Source: Neodontobutis hainanensis (lineage: Eukaryota > Chordata > Actinopteri > Gobiiformes > Odontobutidae). From it: 64,000 nucleotides of DNA. Positions within the stretch are counted from its first letter, which is position 1, and every line of letters starts with the position of its first letter. The notes beneath the pieces were generated by a model. It had not been told where the DNA came from. It searched no databases and worked only from the letters and a program-made list of their open reading frames with translations. The translations under genes were made by a program, and so were the position numbers. The stretch spans positions 18,787,501 to 18,851,500 of the forward strand of contig JALDNG010000022.1 in assembly GCA_024349245.1 (NCBI GenBank), read 5' to 3'. Positions 36,340-49,608 of the stretch are shown here, piece after piece.

Positions 36340-37490
36340 CATCCCAGGGACCATTTTTAGAGAAACAGTGATTCTCACACATGGCTTTGTTATTAATTAG
36401 TATTTAGAGAAAGAAAAGTCTGTGGAGAGCTGCCTGGGAAAATCCTTTGTCTTGTAGTGAACACTCAGCTTTGATGTGATGGCTTTAAATACATACACAT
36501 TGGATACAGACAACTGATCCTATACAGAGCAACAAGCCTCCCATTCCCTTTGATTAAAAACCCTTCCTCAAAGCTTCCTTTAAGAAGAAAATAGGTCCAG
36601 TGAAATGATGCAACTTCTGCCGATGCCTTAGAGAGGAAACTAATGGGGAAACTGCACTTTTATTCAGATAAATGTAGACAGGGACCTTGCAGATATCAGT
36701 GCGCTCGGAGAAAGCTCGGGAGTGTTTCTCTTTTGTCGCTATCTTCCCATCTTCCCTTCATTAATCAGACTTTTATTAAACAAAGGAGCTCGCAGCGCTG
36801 CCTAAAAGGTGCATAGATAATGTTGACATGAAGACGGAGTGTTTACCCTTCCCAGCATGCACCTCCTCACCGCATTGAGCTCTGGTAAAAGGGGAGCAGT
36901 GCTGAAGGCTGACGGAAAACACTCCAAAGTATATACACCTGATAAACTGAATCTTCTGTTATGTTCCAACACAATTGGACTAATCAAAGGAAACTAGATG
37001 AACACTAGAACCTAAATAAAAATCTGGACAAATGCAGTTTTAGACACAATCATCAGTGGGATGTCTAACAACGGGCCAGACATCTGCAACAGTCCCCCCC
37101 CAGGGAAGAGTGGGACAGAAAGACAACTTGTGAATAACAATGAACTAAGCAGACATGTAAAGTATTTTGTGAAACGAGAGAAGACTGACAGAGCAACAGG
37201 ACAGGAGTTCAGTGTGTTATACTTCTGTCTGAGATTTCAAAGTAATCCCAGGTTTAGAACTACATCATTGATGTCAATAACAATAGGACTGAACTTTTAA
37301 AAATCCCATCAGGGTTAACAGTCTTGGAGCTATTATGTTAAACATCCAAACATCTGCTGCTGAGTGCAGTCTGGTCTAGGAGTAAACGGTGAGGTGAATT
37401 ATTCATTGCAGAGAAAGGTTTGGATTTAATTACTGCAGTTTGACACTGACGTTTTTAGGGGACGCAAGCAATTTCGAGGGCCATTGTCTA
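36340..37490. other. Noncoding stretch, no gene seen
   Basis: Unique sequence, with the part at 36600-36930 less AT-rich. An 80-codon frame at 37061-37300 has no domain or splice support. Confidence 0.45.
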
Positions 37491-37499
37491 ACTACTCAC

Positions 37500-37930
37500 T
37501 GGGAAAGTGATACAGCAGGGACGGGCTATCAAACATCCACCTTTACAAAGAAAACTGGGCCAGGCTGTACACTTCTCGAGCAGACAATTTAGAAGTTATA
37601 GCTTACCGGTGTATGGCTCTGAGAGTGGGAGAAATAAAAGGTATAACAATGACAATGAGGAGTGGAGCAGGAAAGCAGCTTTAATAGGTACCTACCTGCC
37701 CAGGGGACCACACTCTCACACGACTTATTGGTCATCCATTCACAAGACAGCCATGCATTCTCCTCAGCACCAATCAGCCAATTACAGACTCCCTAACAGG
37801 AAGCCCGCTGGCAGAGAGGTCGTCTTTACAAGCGGCGCGTCTCGGGAAAAGGAGACGACCCTGTCACGCGCTCATAACAATGATGAATACGCTCCGTAGC
37901 TTTACTGCTGCAGATAATACAAGGTGGGCG
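37500..37930. promoter_or_regulatory. Candidate regulatory block with inverted CCAAT boxes
   Basis: This GC-richer block has a CpG cluster at 37820-37900 (GGCGCGTCTCGGG, CACGCGC). CACCAATCAGCCAATTAC near 37769-37786 holds two CCAAT cores in direct orientation, and ATTGG lies near 37726. A 130-codon plus-strand frame (37507-37899) crosses it but has no recognisable domain; open frames are expected in GC-rich DNA. It could be a promoter of an unseen transcript or a conserved element. Confidence 0.22.
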
Positions 37931-37934
37931 TGAC

Positions 37935-40900
37935 ATAGACGTTCACAGGCAGAGGAAAGCCAGGAGGATCTTTCTTTTTTTACGGTTTGGAAAACAGTGT
38001 AAAATGCAGTGATGATGAGAAGGTGTTAAACCATATCAGGAAAGCATTTAATAAGGGCAGGTCAGACCTTGGTTTTAGTGTGTATTATCGTTTTCTGATC
38101 GTAAGAACCTTGGACACATGCGAACTACTGACTCCGAATACAACTTTTGTTTGTACTATTAAAGACAGAGAGGTTGAAAAAGCAACTAAAGGTGCATTGT
38201 TAAAGTTTTTCTATGATTTTATTGAATAAAATGGGGCTCACTGGAAAAAGCAATTTGTTTTTATACTTTGTTTCTATACTTGTTTCTCAAACAGACAAAC
38301 TTACATCAGACCTAGGCATAGATTTAATTTAAAGTGCTTCATTCTAGACCTACAGAAACATTTTTACAGCTGTTTAAAAGACTTGGACTATATTTTTTCA
38401 TAATATTCAGCTCTTTTATTGAATAGAGCCAGTCCATTTTGATTCACAATTATCAATGTGAATGAGCTCTGCACAGATCCACATCAGCATTAGTCGACTG
38501 TCTGTCTGGCTCTGTTCTTTGTCTCTTTGATTGGCTCTAAGCACCAGTGACTCTACGACACACTGCAAATGATGCTGATCATTTTGTGAATCTATGCATT
38601 TTAACGTCTGGTTAGAAGTTGATAATGACCTAGAAAGCTTTTGGGAAATGACAGAAAGAGGTGGCATCAACACAGCACAAGTCTTAGCTACCTGTAAAAA
38701 ACACACTGATAAAAACATTTTAAGACTCATCATAAATACCATACTCCCAAACTGTTCTAATTTAGCAATGTTTGGTCTATGCTTTCTTTATTACTGACAT
38801 ACAGTTAGCATATTTTATGCTCTCTTTGCACTAAATACATTTACACTGAAGAAGAACATTATACATTTTTAAGGCACATATTTAGATGTGTCTTGAATGT
38901 CAAAAAGACTATGACGGGTCTAAAATAAACATAAATGTCTTGTACTTGTGATAAGCAAAAAGAAAAAAAATGTGTTCTTTTTTAAATTTTTTATTATCAA
39001 CTTAAAACCATCCTCTTGTCGGCAGAAGCATTGGACTCTATGCATTTATATTATATCATAATAGATTAAATTGAAGTAAACTGTATGATTTATTTATGAG
39101 TTTGACTAAAAAAACTGTGACCTATAAATTTAGAATGTTTTATTGATCTTTTCTTATACTGACATTAGATTGAGCTCATTCTTACTTCTGAGGCATGTTT
39201 CCATGGCAGCACACAACGTCTCCATGAACAGGAGCAGACATTTCTCTTTTTTTTAATAGTTTCATGTATGGACTTGCCAGACCAGAATAATCTTTTTAAA
39301 GCAGCCTTTTAAAGCAGGCTCATTTTGTAGTGTTTTTAACTCTGTGTTGTATTGCAGCTTGTCTTTTTTGTCTATATTTTAATACCGTTGTGAGCCCTTA
39401 CATTTAATTGCATTAAACAAAATGTAAACTGTAGGCCTACTGGTGTGTGCCTTTGTTCATTATTATTACTGTCTTTCACTTTTGAACTGAAAGGGTCTAT
39501 CACTAACAAGTGCATGCATACTTGCACTCTAACTTTTAAATCCCATTAGTTTCATGCAGTAAAAAAAACATAATACTGTTAGTGACCCTTAACAGCACCA
39601 TGTGACATATGTCAACTGCATAATAATCTCCCTTTGAACCTCTCGCGCGACGGAAATAGAAACAAATGTTCTAATGATCTATGTTTTCACGTGTTTTTCT
39701 TGAGTGCTTTAGTCGATTGAAAAATCCTGTACAGTAATTAGAGTCTTCAGAAACTGTCTCTATCCTCTGTTGTATCTCATTAGTGTAGGAGCAAACACCC
39801 ACAGAGATCTCATTTCACATTAAAGGAGTTAGTTTACAAAGTTCTAAGATTATTGGCTAAACAACAATTCTAGTTCATGCTGGATGCACTTGTGCTATAG
39901 TTCTTCAAATCAAGACTGGTCCTCGCTTTTGACCAGATTTAAGACAAATCTCTCAGAATTTTCTTTTCCGATTTGCCTAGTCTTATCTGTGCAGTTGAAA
40001 CTAAGTCCCTTACAATTCAATTAAAATATGAACCCCAGACGGGCCGCAGACGTCGAATTAAATCAGAATAATTAAATGAAGCAGGCCTCAAGTGTGGACA
40101 CAGCCATAGCCCACTTTTCCTTTCAAAACCGGTTTTGTCTTTCCTCATACAGACATTTAATAATCAATAGTCTTTTTTATGACTTAATGTTCATTGTGTG
40201 TGTATAAAAGGGAATTGTGGTTGTATATTTACAAAGTTCGATGGTTACTATTTGCTCAAATACTTTAAATTTATTGTCCAAAAAGAGGAGGTTCAAAAAG
40301 ACTAGTTCAAGCTCAGACACGGTCTCAGAATGCACAGGTAATTGTAGTGGAGACATTGTCTGGTTATATTACTCTTGCTGTCACTGATACGTTTAACTCT
40401 TGTAAAAGTTTATAACATAATTTATATGTTATATAATTTATAATTCAATGCGGCACCGCAGAAACACAGTATTTTTTAAAAAAAAATCTTTATTCAATTC
40501 AAAGATCATGGATGTAAATGAGTATGTTGATAAAAAAAACACATCTTACAAGCTTTAGGAGACTGACAACTGTTTCCTCGGCTGAGCAGTTTTAATAGAG
40601 TTGGCGAATTGGCCAGCGGAGTCAGGAAAGATGAAGCAGGGAGATTGCACTAGTATCAACAAAGCGTCTGTAGCCAGTGGGCACTGAATGGAGCCGGGCA
40701 GATATACTGAACCTGTATTGACACAAGTGTACACCCACCGCTTATCAGGGCGAGTCAAATGTGGCTGGAGATAACAGGTGTGTGCATATTACAAAAGAAT
40801 CAGGCAGACTTGTTTTGAGCCGGCATCAGAGAAGTTTGCCCAAAAGCTAAAAAATATTCTGGGTTTTCTTCAAAATGTCTTTCAAAATGTCAAATAATTT

Positions 40901-43120
40901 TCATACACAAGCCTTACTCTTTCTTTATGTTCATTTATTAACTGATCTTTTAAAGTTCCCAAGGCAGACCATAACATTTGATCAAGTGCCCAATTTTTCT
41001 AGCCTGGTCAGCCGTACTTTTTTTTTCTTCTAATCTATTTAAAAATGAGTATTTGTGGGTTTACACTACCTACCAACAGAAGCAGAATAAACTGCCTCTA
41101 GATGCATTAAATCCACCTAAAACCAATCAGAGAAACAAGGACCTGCCAAGCACATTATACTTGGTCCAAAAGGGTGCAGTTGCTGTGAAGGGAAGGGATC
41201 CCAGGTGCATTTCACTTTACAGGGAATGGGTGAGAGAATCAAATTTCTCATGTAGGAAGACAACTTGTGTACCAATCCAGACTATCACTGGAGGTTTGAT
41301 TGCTATTTTAGTAAGTTTTAATAAATCTAAAAATTACATTTGGGAAACATTTCCTCTGTGAAACCAGGGAAGCAGGATGTACAAGTCAGGTGTGTGTTTT
41401 GGTGAATGGATTTAACTGGTCAAGAGACAGACGGAAACAGAATAGGTGCAAAGTCAGACTACACCCTTGCCCTTTCTATGCTTCCATTTGTGAAACTGGG
41501 AGGGAATTATAAGTCAAACTTGAGCTGAGTTGTCTCCATCCATTTAAGCACTGCCTCTGTTACTAACTCTTTTTGTGGGATGCCTGCACCTTTCCAGACG
41601 AGGTGAGAACGACCAGTATCAAACTACAGAAAGTGCAGAATTTGAATGTCTCCCAAGCTTCAACCTCCTATAAATCTATTTAGACATACCTTTACTTTTC
41701 AAACATATTTGAATTATTTTTGTAAACTGAACATATAAATGGTGTTAAACATGGATGTGACAACTTTATTAATCAGATGTTACAACTGGAAAGTGTAAAT
41801 GTAAAAGGATATGTAGGAAGCAGAGCATAGTATAAAAACGTATTGGTCGGTTGTTTCACTCCCTGATAGCGACGACAGACAGAAACTACACATTCACCAG
41901 CTTATATCTATAGACTACCTCAGTCCTTGAGCCAAAATATAGCAGCAGGCTCGCCACTTTCCTCAGTTCAACTCTCATAACTTAAACATTAAAACAACAG
42001 GAGCAGATTTACTCCCCGCCATGTGTCTCTCTGCAGCTCCTCCAACTCCAGTCGGATTCACTGCACATACTTTTACAGATATTAATACAGTAGCTCATGT
42101 AAAAACTTGGAGGAACTGGCTTCACTGTTTGTATTAGTGGCCGGTTTGGTCACTTGTGTTTGGGTAAGATGGCCATGAGAGTGCCTACAGCCTTCAGCTT
42201 ATGATTGGAGCTCGATACATAATTTATAGGTGGGACACAGTTAGACATTGTCAAACTTCGACAGAAGAGCTCAATGTTTAATGCATTGTTTTGTTTATGT
42301 AACACTGTTCAATGTTTTAGGAAATATTCAGTAACAGTAAACAATAACGTAACCTAAAGTGGCTGAGAATATTATTGTACGAGTTTTTTAAGTTGTTCCT
42401 GAAATACTGTATCCACATGGGATTGTAAAAACACTTTTTTCTCTCCTGAGCTGTCTGAAAAAAATGTACAATGCCATCTGTCTCAAATGCATCTTTTTAT
42501 GCCCTTTCAGTCACAATTAATCATCTGTGCTACTCTTCTACCTTCACAATGTAACAAGAGCTGGGCCATTTTAGGAACCTAGACAAACACTAGTTTTGGA
42601 TAAGGTGTATTTGTTCAATACAAAATATTGTTTGGTAAATGAGGCCCTCACTTAACTCCTACTTACAAGTACGTTGTAAATATTACAATGCAACTCCACC
42701 TAACTTTACACTTTTGAAGTCATTTTAAACTCAGTTTTACTCAACCCAGATTAGTACTAATCTCAGATAAATAAAACTGTTTTTTTACATGCACTATACA
42801 TATGTCCATTTTTTTAAAACGTCTGTTTAAGGTGGTCACCTCATGTACATTTCTTTAATGATGTGGAAAAACCTTGGATTATATAAATGTTACTGAAGTG
42901 ACTATTGAACTGCTGCATTTGCTCTGCCATTTCAAGACGACTTGGTCCTTCAAGTCCTTAAACATATTTTTTTATCAACCAGCAAAAAAGATTAAGCTGT
43001 ATTGTGTTGTTATTTTATTTAATTTTATTAAACTTTTCTTTTTTTGTATTGCAGGAGTAAATTATCACCAAAAATGTCCTGGAATGATCCTGTAAAATGT
43101 TCTCCTGATTAAGTGCATTA
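37935..43120. other. Long noncoding stretch, no gene seen
   Basis: About 5.2 kb of mainly unique AT-rich DNA. Open frames at 37987-38229 (80 codons), 38416-38742 and 40978-41361 (127 codons) have no recognised domain, signal peptide or splice context. I see no mobile element, array or RNA gene. The part at 39590-39720 has a CTCGCGCGACGG island of CpGs and may be conserved. Confidence 0.4.
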
Positions 43121-43129
43121 TGAAAACAG

Positions 43130-43930
43130 GGAAACAGTGATGCTCATTGTGGATAAATTACCAGGCCTTGGCAGTGTTTCAAGAAACAAGCAAAGGTTTA
43201 CGAGGAGAGGCTCATTTATTATTTATATCTGCAATGGAAGCTGATCATAAAATCTCTGACTCCATCTGGCAACACTAATGTATTGTAATTTATGCTCTAA
43301 AATGATTTTCCTCTCTTTTGCCACACCTTCGTGACAACTTCTCACATTTCTTCTGTCATCACTTGACACCAGCTGTCGGCATGCAGCGCCCTCCTTGCTC
43401 CATATTCATCCAGCGCTTCTCTTTCCGATTCCAGATCCCCTTTTGCCATCAGCGCTCGGCCCGACTCTGCCCGGCCCAAAAGCCCTTTGATGTGTCACTC
43501 TCAATCTCAACCTCAAAGCTGGAAAATCTCAATTTTCTGATAAGAGCAACCTCAATTTGTCAGGAGATACTATTTATAGATCCGACAAAGATATATCTCC
43601 ACAAACTGCAATAATTCTTAACAAGTACTTAGAGGCCATCGTCACTTTTGTGTGAAGTAAAATCAGCCCCGCTCTGATTGATTCACCTGATAAAGACGCA
43701 GAGGAAGTCAATTTGAAATATGTCTGGGGCGCTTTCATTTTGCCAACGTATTAGACAGGGTCCGGAGTGGCCCAGCTTCCCGTTTGAACTCGCCTCCCGA
43801 GGGTCGGCGCTCTTTAAATATCCCAATTCAACCCACTTCTCAGAGAGTACAGTCCAGAAGAAACATTTCAGACGCCTTTGGCAACCCACAGCGACAATGT
43901 TGGAGACGCTACACTCAAAGTTAGTTTCTC
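43130..43930. promoter_or_regulatory. Candidate conserved noncoding block
   Basis: Eight hundred bases with no recognised repeat and composition above the AT-rich flanks, including CpG patches at 43380-43480 and 43770-43820. Overlapping frames on both strands (98 codons plus, 68 minus, 85 plus) lack domains. The block may contain one or more conserved elements; alignment would decide. Confidence 0.22.
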
Positions 43931-43934
43931 AGTT

Positions 43935-45070
43935 TAGTGTCGGTGCAGAACTGAACTTTAATCAGATACTGCTCTAAATCCATCATATTAAAAGTACCAT
44001 GTTACCGCTAATTAACTATTATAGACATCGTTTTCTTTCATTCTGTGCAATAAGATTAGATCAATTGCTAATTTCTTTTTCATTTTTTTATTCATTTAAT
44101 GTCAGCTTTATACAAGACTAGTTTAAGCACAAAGATATAACAGATAATACAGAAAATCTTAGGACTGCTTAACAGCAAACACAGAGAGAGACTCAATCTG
44201 GATAAAATGAATCTAGGTCCTGGTCTAATCGTGGTGTGGCCCAATACTCCACCAAACATATGTCCTTTTCTTTCACTAGTGGCTATTAATGACACATAGA
44301 TGTTTGTTCAATCAGGAAATGAAGTTATAAAGTTATGCAAACTAGCCACATGGTTTGAAGATATGTGCAAAGCATGCATTAACAGTGAATAATAAAACAC
44401 AAGTTAGGCATAAGACACTGTGGCATAGAGCAGTGCTTGATGTAGGCATTTATGGAATATTGGTTGATGGAGTAACTTCAAACTCATCACAAACTCGTCA
44501 CATGAAGAGCAACCCCCTTCGGAAATGTTTGGAAAGTGGTGCAATGGATTATGAAAGTAAGGAACATTCAGAGGTTTTGCTAAAGGATGTAAGTAAAGCA
44601 AATGTTTTATCTCCTTTCCAAACCAAAGAGAGAATCCGGCCTAAAATAGAGACCATAAAGTACGTCGAGAACATTGCTCGGGAATTTGAAAGGTGCCTAA
44701 GCAACTGGATTGTATTTGGATTGAACCACACGTTATTTTTTGAGGAATGGAAATCTGGAAAAATCATGTGTTTGTCTTCGACCCACAGAACATTCCCTCA
44801 CACAGTAAATAAATACTTGTTCAACACTTTACAGAGATATACATAACCCCTGGTCAGTATCATAGTGAGTAAAGTTAAAGCCAGTTTAACTACTTGGATG
44901 ATTTTAAATAAAAAAACTGATTATGCTCAACATTTACAGAAATCCAAATTTGTACTGTGGGTGAGATGTACTTATGTAAATTAGAGTCTTTTACACATAT
45001 TACTCATTCATTTTATTCATTCATTTATGCCTCTTTGTGGCATGTAAGTCCATGTGTGAACTATTCTCAG
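43935..45070. other. Noncoding stretch with one 163-codon chance-like frame
   Basis: The longest nonrepetitive frame in the window lies at 44355-44846 on the plus strand. It starts MKICAKHALTVNN and is rich in Lys, Asn and Ser. I recognise no domain, no signal peptide and no transmembrane segment. One frame of this length in 64 kb of AT-rich DNA is roughly what chance allows, so I do not call it a gene. Confidence 0.4.
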
Positions 45071-45077
45071 AGATAAT

Positions 45078-45142
45078 ATTTCAGAATAATACATGGAATA
45101 CTTGGTTTGTTAGAATTCATTTCAGAATAATACATGGAATAC
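45078..45142. repeat. Local direct repeat, 24 bp, 41-bp period
   Basis: ATTTCAGAATAATACATGGA (plus ATAC) occurs twice, at 45078-45101 and 45119-45142. A recent local duplication by replication slippage or template switching is the simplest cause. Confidence 0.9.
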
Positions 45143-45619
45143 AGCATTTTGCAATTTGAAATAAATAACCACTGATAACTGTTGATATATTTACACACAT
45201 GATATTTAGAAAGTTGTGTATTTTAGAAGCCATAGTCTTTTTTTATTGCTATGCTGTGGGCTATGTGCTATGACCCATGCACACTGATTCAGAACATGCC
45301 TAACCATGAAAAAGGAGAAACTATTAATTTGTCAAAGAAAAGACTTTGATGAAATGTGTTTCTATGCTTAACACCGACCCCCACTTTAACTGGTGCATGG
45401 TTTTGTCTCTGTCTACACTCATGTGTGACAAAAAAGACAATCCCCAAAAAAGCAAGCGTCTTGATAAGCTGCATCTTACTTATCTGTTTTTGCATCAATA
45501 CTTTTTCAATCTCGAGTCTTTCATTTTGCTTAAGAGTTATACAGCAGCTAAGAAATATACAGACACAAAAAAAAAGACTTTCCTATTATGTTGCTGTTCA
45601 AGGAAGCAGACTTTAAAGG

Positions 45620-45735
45620 TTAAAGGGGAGGGCTAGCTTCGGTCTCTGTGGTTTCCCCTGTTACATGCTGAATGACAATCATGTGGCTACCGACTCAGGA
45701 CTCTAACCTTTGGGCGACGGCTGCCCCAGTTTGTC
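45620..45735 (-). mobile_element. Degenerate tRNA-like SINE head fragment
   Basis: On the minus strand the start reads CTGGGGCAGCCGTCGCCCAA then AGGTTAGAGTCCTGAGTCGG. This resembles the 'ggggcagccgtggcctagtggttagag' head of a fish SINE, with a diverged A box. A B box is no longer clear and no tail is visible. Confidence 0.45.
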
Positions 45736-45918
45736 TGAAATGGTAATGCACTGCTTTGAAGTTTTTTCTATTTAACAAGGTAAAAATAATGGCTTGTACA
45801 GTACACCTCCACAAACCTAACTTTAGCTTACACAGTGAAGGTTGCTGTTTTAGATCAGTTTGTGTTACTGCACTGTTCTTTCTTCTTACAATGAGCTATT
45901 TCAATGGTGTTCTGATTA

Positions 45919-45941
45919 GCTGCTGCTGCTGCTGCTGCTGC
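45919..45941. repeat. (GCT)n trinucleotide run
   Basis: 23 bp of GCT units. The Cys-rich peptide that a frame at 45756-45974 would make across it is an artefact of the repeat. Confidence 0.95.
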
Positions 45942-45944
45942 GGA

Positions 45945-47690
45945 GGCAAAGGAAAGCAATTGGAAGACAGGTGACTTTTCTTCTTCTTTGCACTTGCTCT
46001 GACTTCTCTATCTACAAGGTACCGTCCATTCGTTTTGCACAGAGTGAGAAAATTGGCAATGGAGGTCACCTTAAAGTGGAAATATACCGCTCATATGTGT
46101 GCCTTTTTGTTTTAAGATGTGTAGGTATCTCTGAACAACGAAAGGTTCAAATAAGGGGTTTATATAGAAAGGCTTTAACACATTAGTAAAAGGTTGTTTG
46201 AAAGATAACAGGCTCCAAAAACTGGTTACATTTCTCTTTCTCTAATTTAATGTAGGGAGTTTTTAAATTTACGCACAATTAGAACCCTTTTATGAAACGT
46301 TTACAAGGGACCCCATATTGTTTAGTGGTACCAATTTTTAAAACCTTTGGTATCTGAGATAACTACTAGAATACTTCTTTTATAAAAGGTAGTATATTGC
46401 TTGTAGTGGATTTCTGTGGAGTGTGCAGAGTTCAGAGAAACAGAGCAGAGTTTCTGTCTCAGGAACATAAGCATTTATTATATTATGTCGGGACAATAGT
46501 GCGATCCACAGCAGCAGGTCAGGGCCACCTGAAAGCTGATGCAGAAGAACCCAAAATACCAGCTTCCAATTTATTTATTTATTTTTTCAGAAAGTACCCA
46601 GCTTTGGTTAAAATTATTATTTTTTGGCTGGCTACCCTGATAAAGTGCATACCATATATTAGGGCAGCCTGTCAGTTCCAGCTTGGCTAAATTGCCCAAT
46701 CTAATCCCCTCTCATTCCTGTCTGTCTACACTAACTATCAAATGACAGCAAAAACACCAAAAGAATAGTGGTGCTAAAAATTCTACTAAAAAAGACTTCC
46801 TTTTCACAGACAGTAATCGAGTACTTGCCCAATCCTTAATGCACTAAATGTGTTTTCAGCAGCGCTCAGTTTGTTCTCTGTTGACAGGAATAGAAAATCA
46901 GGTTCTATCCTTAAATTACTATTTTCTAACATTGACAAATGCATAAGGTGCTATTTAAATATCATTATTTACATAGGTTTGACTGATGTGTTTTTTCTGG
47001 ACACAAAGCCCATTTAATAACGAGCCTACACATTTAAAAGGTTATTCAGAGTTGGGCACTGAAAAAGTTTTAAACAAAATGAGACACTGTACTGTTCTTA
47101 TTGATGTTTATTGAAATATAAAAAAAAAAAATACTTTAAATAAAACAGTCTTCAAGGATGTTTAATTGTTTTATTTGAGAACATTGCGAGGCTAGAATTT
47201 TCAAACTAAGTGGTTTCTATTCTCCATCATTCCTAAAAGTCTTGTGAGTCTTGTCTTGAGTGCTAAACACTTCAGCTATTGTCTTTGAAACTTGTTGTAT
47301 CTGAATGTTTCCTAATGTAGTAATGTGGACAGTCAGTTTCATTTCTGCATTACTGTCTTAAAATGATAATGCAGTGACACTCAAAGTCATAACGGTGGTA
47401 CAAATGAGTGAATGTGCCTTCCAAAATTACAAACTATGACTTGTTTTAAAATAAAAGGTCCAAGGACAGAGTAACGAAGAGGAGCATGTGAAGTGGCACT
47501 GCCCCAGGACATCATTGTCGTACCTTTTTTAATGTAAATCTAAAACGCCGCCACCTCATTCCAGCGGAGAACCACTCGGCTATTACATCGCAAATACAAA
47601 ACATGCCTCCTTCGTGTATCAATTTACCACTGAACCCTAAAAATGCCTTGGCAGCATAAACTGACCCAGAAATGTCAGACAGCTCCTGCG
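45945..47690. other. Noncoding stretch, no gene seen
   Basis: AT-rich unique DNA. Frames at 45971-46186 and 46397-46690 have no domains. No repeat family recognised. Confidence 0.45.
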
Positions 47691-47699
47691 TGAGTGTCC

Positions 47700-48140
47700 T
47701 CAAATAGAAGGATGGAGGAAATTATGCAGAGAACAAACCTGCTGGCATAAGTGATCACCCGCAAATGATTCTTTTTACATTCACAAAGAACTGGCTAATT
47801 CAAGCGAGTGACACCAATTTCCCACAGGCCAACTCATGCAGGCTTTTTTCCTCTATTTACCATTAAATACCAAAGAGAGTAGCATCTCAAAGGGAGACAG
47901 AAAGCTGGTTAATGAAAGATGGGCTCGTTTCTTCCCCCCAGCCCACCCCCACATACATTATACCCACCATTTCCAAACACTTGTACAGTTTGACACAAAT
48001 CTCCTAGCAACTGGAGATGTGCCATCAAGAATACTTACAGTAATCTGTGCAGAAATGATGGGACGCGTGTGCAACAAAAGACACGGCCAATTACTTTCCC
48101 CCGAATGAAGCTAATATCCTGACAAATAGCAAAAAGTGTT
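47700..48140. promoter_or_regulatory. Candidate conserved noncoding block
   Basis: Repeat-free sequence with GGCTAATTCAAGCG near 47794 and CGGCCAATTACTTT near 48083, both homeodomain-like or CCAAT-containing. Composition is balanced, with a few CpGs. A 90-codon frame crosses it without domain support. Confidence 0.2.
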
Positions 48141-48144
48141 GGAT

Positions 48145-49170
48145 GCAATTATCTTTCTATAATTTAAATCTGATGCACTTTTGCTTATTATGACATGCCA
48201 GAGTTTCAATTGCTTGGATTTGTTTGAAACGGTTTGTCAGTGTCATTGTCGTTGAAACGTGTGAGAATGAGTCATTCGAATGGACAAAGGCCTGAGTCCA
48301 GGTTGTATCTGGCAGGTGAGCTGAATCAGTTGTCTCCAAAGGTGCCCTGGGGCATTGTAAGCACATAAAAGGGCAGAGAAAATATGAAAAATGGTGATAT
48401 AATGGGGAATATATGACTCGCAGAATTCTTTTTTTTGTGAAAAATTACTTAAAATGCACAGTTAGAGGTTTATGTGGCAGAAAATCAACATGAGACTTGT
48501 CATGGACCAGAAACATACACCTAACACCTACAGCACACTGGCATCAACTATTAGCTCTGCACAATACCTTGTAGCAACGACAGTCCAGAGTCACTAATGT
48601 AGTAATGCACTAATGCATTTTTTTAAATAATCTTTTGGCCTGTAGTTCTTTAAATATTAAGTTACAGTATTTGAGTCTGTATTTTATTAACAGGTAGTCA
48701 CTACACTGGAGTCTTTAATGGCCAGTTGTCTCCCTGCAATGATTCTCTGCAGCATGTTTGTTACATTTCAAATGTAATAAATTCACAAAAATAACTATAA
48801 ATTCACATAGAAACCCTGTCAGCTGGAATATATGATCTTCACACTCATTTTCCACCTACACGTTCCACCAAAAGGGGAAAAAGGCTGTCTAAATCAATTT
48901 ATAATCTATTTTTATTGATCCGTTATGACCATTGTTATTTTTCTGTCGGCTGTCCCCAAGTGGAAGTGTAAAGAAGATATTTTTAAAATCAGAGCACATT
49001 ACAGGGACATAGACTCGGTCAACCAAAACCAAAAGCATAAACAACATCTGACCCAAGGATATAAAGGCCTCGAAAACAGGGAACTGCATTGATTTGAGCA
49101 CAATCTGTATTATTCTGACAGAATCAAAAACACACACACAGAAACATGTACAAACAACGTACAACAATGT
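48145..49170. other. Noncoding stretch, no gene seen
   Basis: Unique sequence. A minus-strand frame at 48889-49167 is unsupported. No repeats besides a short CACACACA run near 49132. Confidence 0.45.
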
Positions 49171-49176
49171 ACAACT

Positions 49177-49280
49177 GGTTTAAGCCTGGTTCAGCCATGT
49201 TTTTAGTCCTTGTTCAGTCGTAGGATTAGTTGAGATGCAGAGGTGGTTTATTTCAAACTAATAACGGTTTGGGGCTTGGT
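49177..49280 (-). repeat. 'tagtcctggttt' minisatellite words, copy
   Basis: GGTTTAAGCCTGGTTCAGCC and TTTTTAGTCCTTGTTCAGTC carry the same words as 15481-15665 in the same orientation. It is a short, heavily diverged patch. Confidence 0.45.
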
Positions 49281-49608
49281 ATTAGTGGCGTAGTCATGAG
49301 CTTACTTCGTGCTCACTTCTTCTTGTGGGGGCTGGTCTGCTTTATGCTTTTAGTTGCACTTTTTTTACCATCATAAACCACTTTTACCCAATTGTCTAAA
49401 GATCGTGTGCGGCTTGTACATCATACATCACAATAGATGCCAGCTTTTTTTTACATAACGCCGGGACGCAGCATTAAAAAGGAACAGTGACTCACCTTAT
49501 TTTTGTTTTACGGGTGGAGCATAAATGGGGCACAATGCTGACCGTGGCATATCGGCATATCGGGAAAATCGCACCAGTTCCACAGAAAGAAGGATTAAAG
49601 AAGCTATG

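Noticed and set aside
45756..45974. Cys-rich small protein
   Set aside because: The Cys run comes from the GCT repeat, and no family resemblance was seen.
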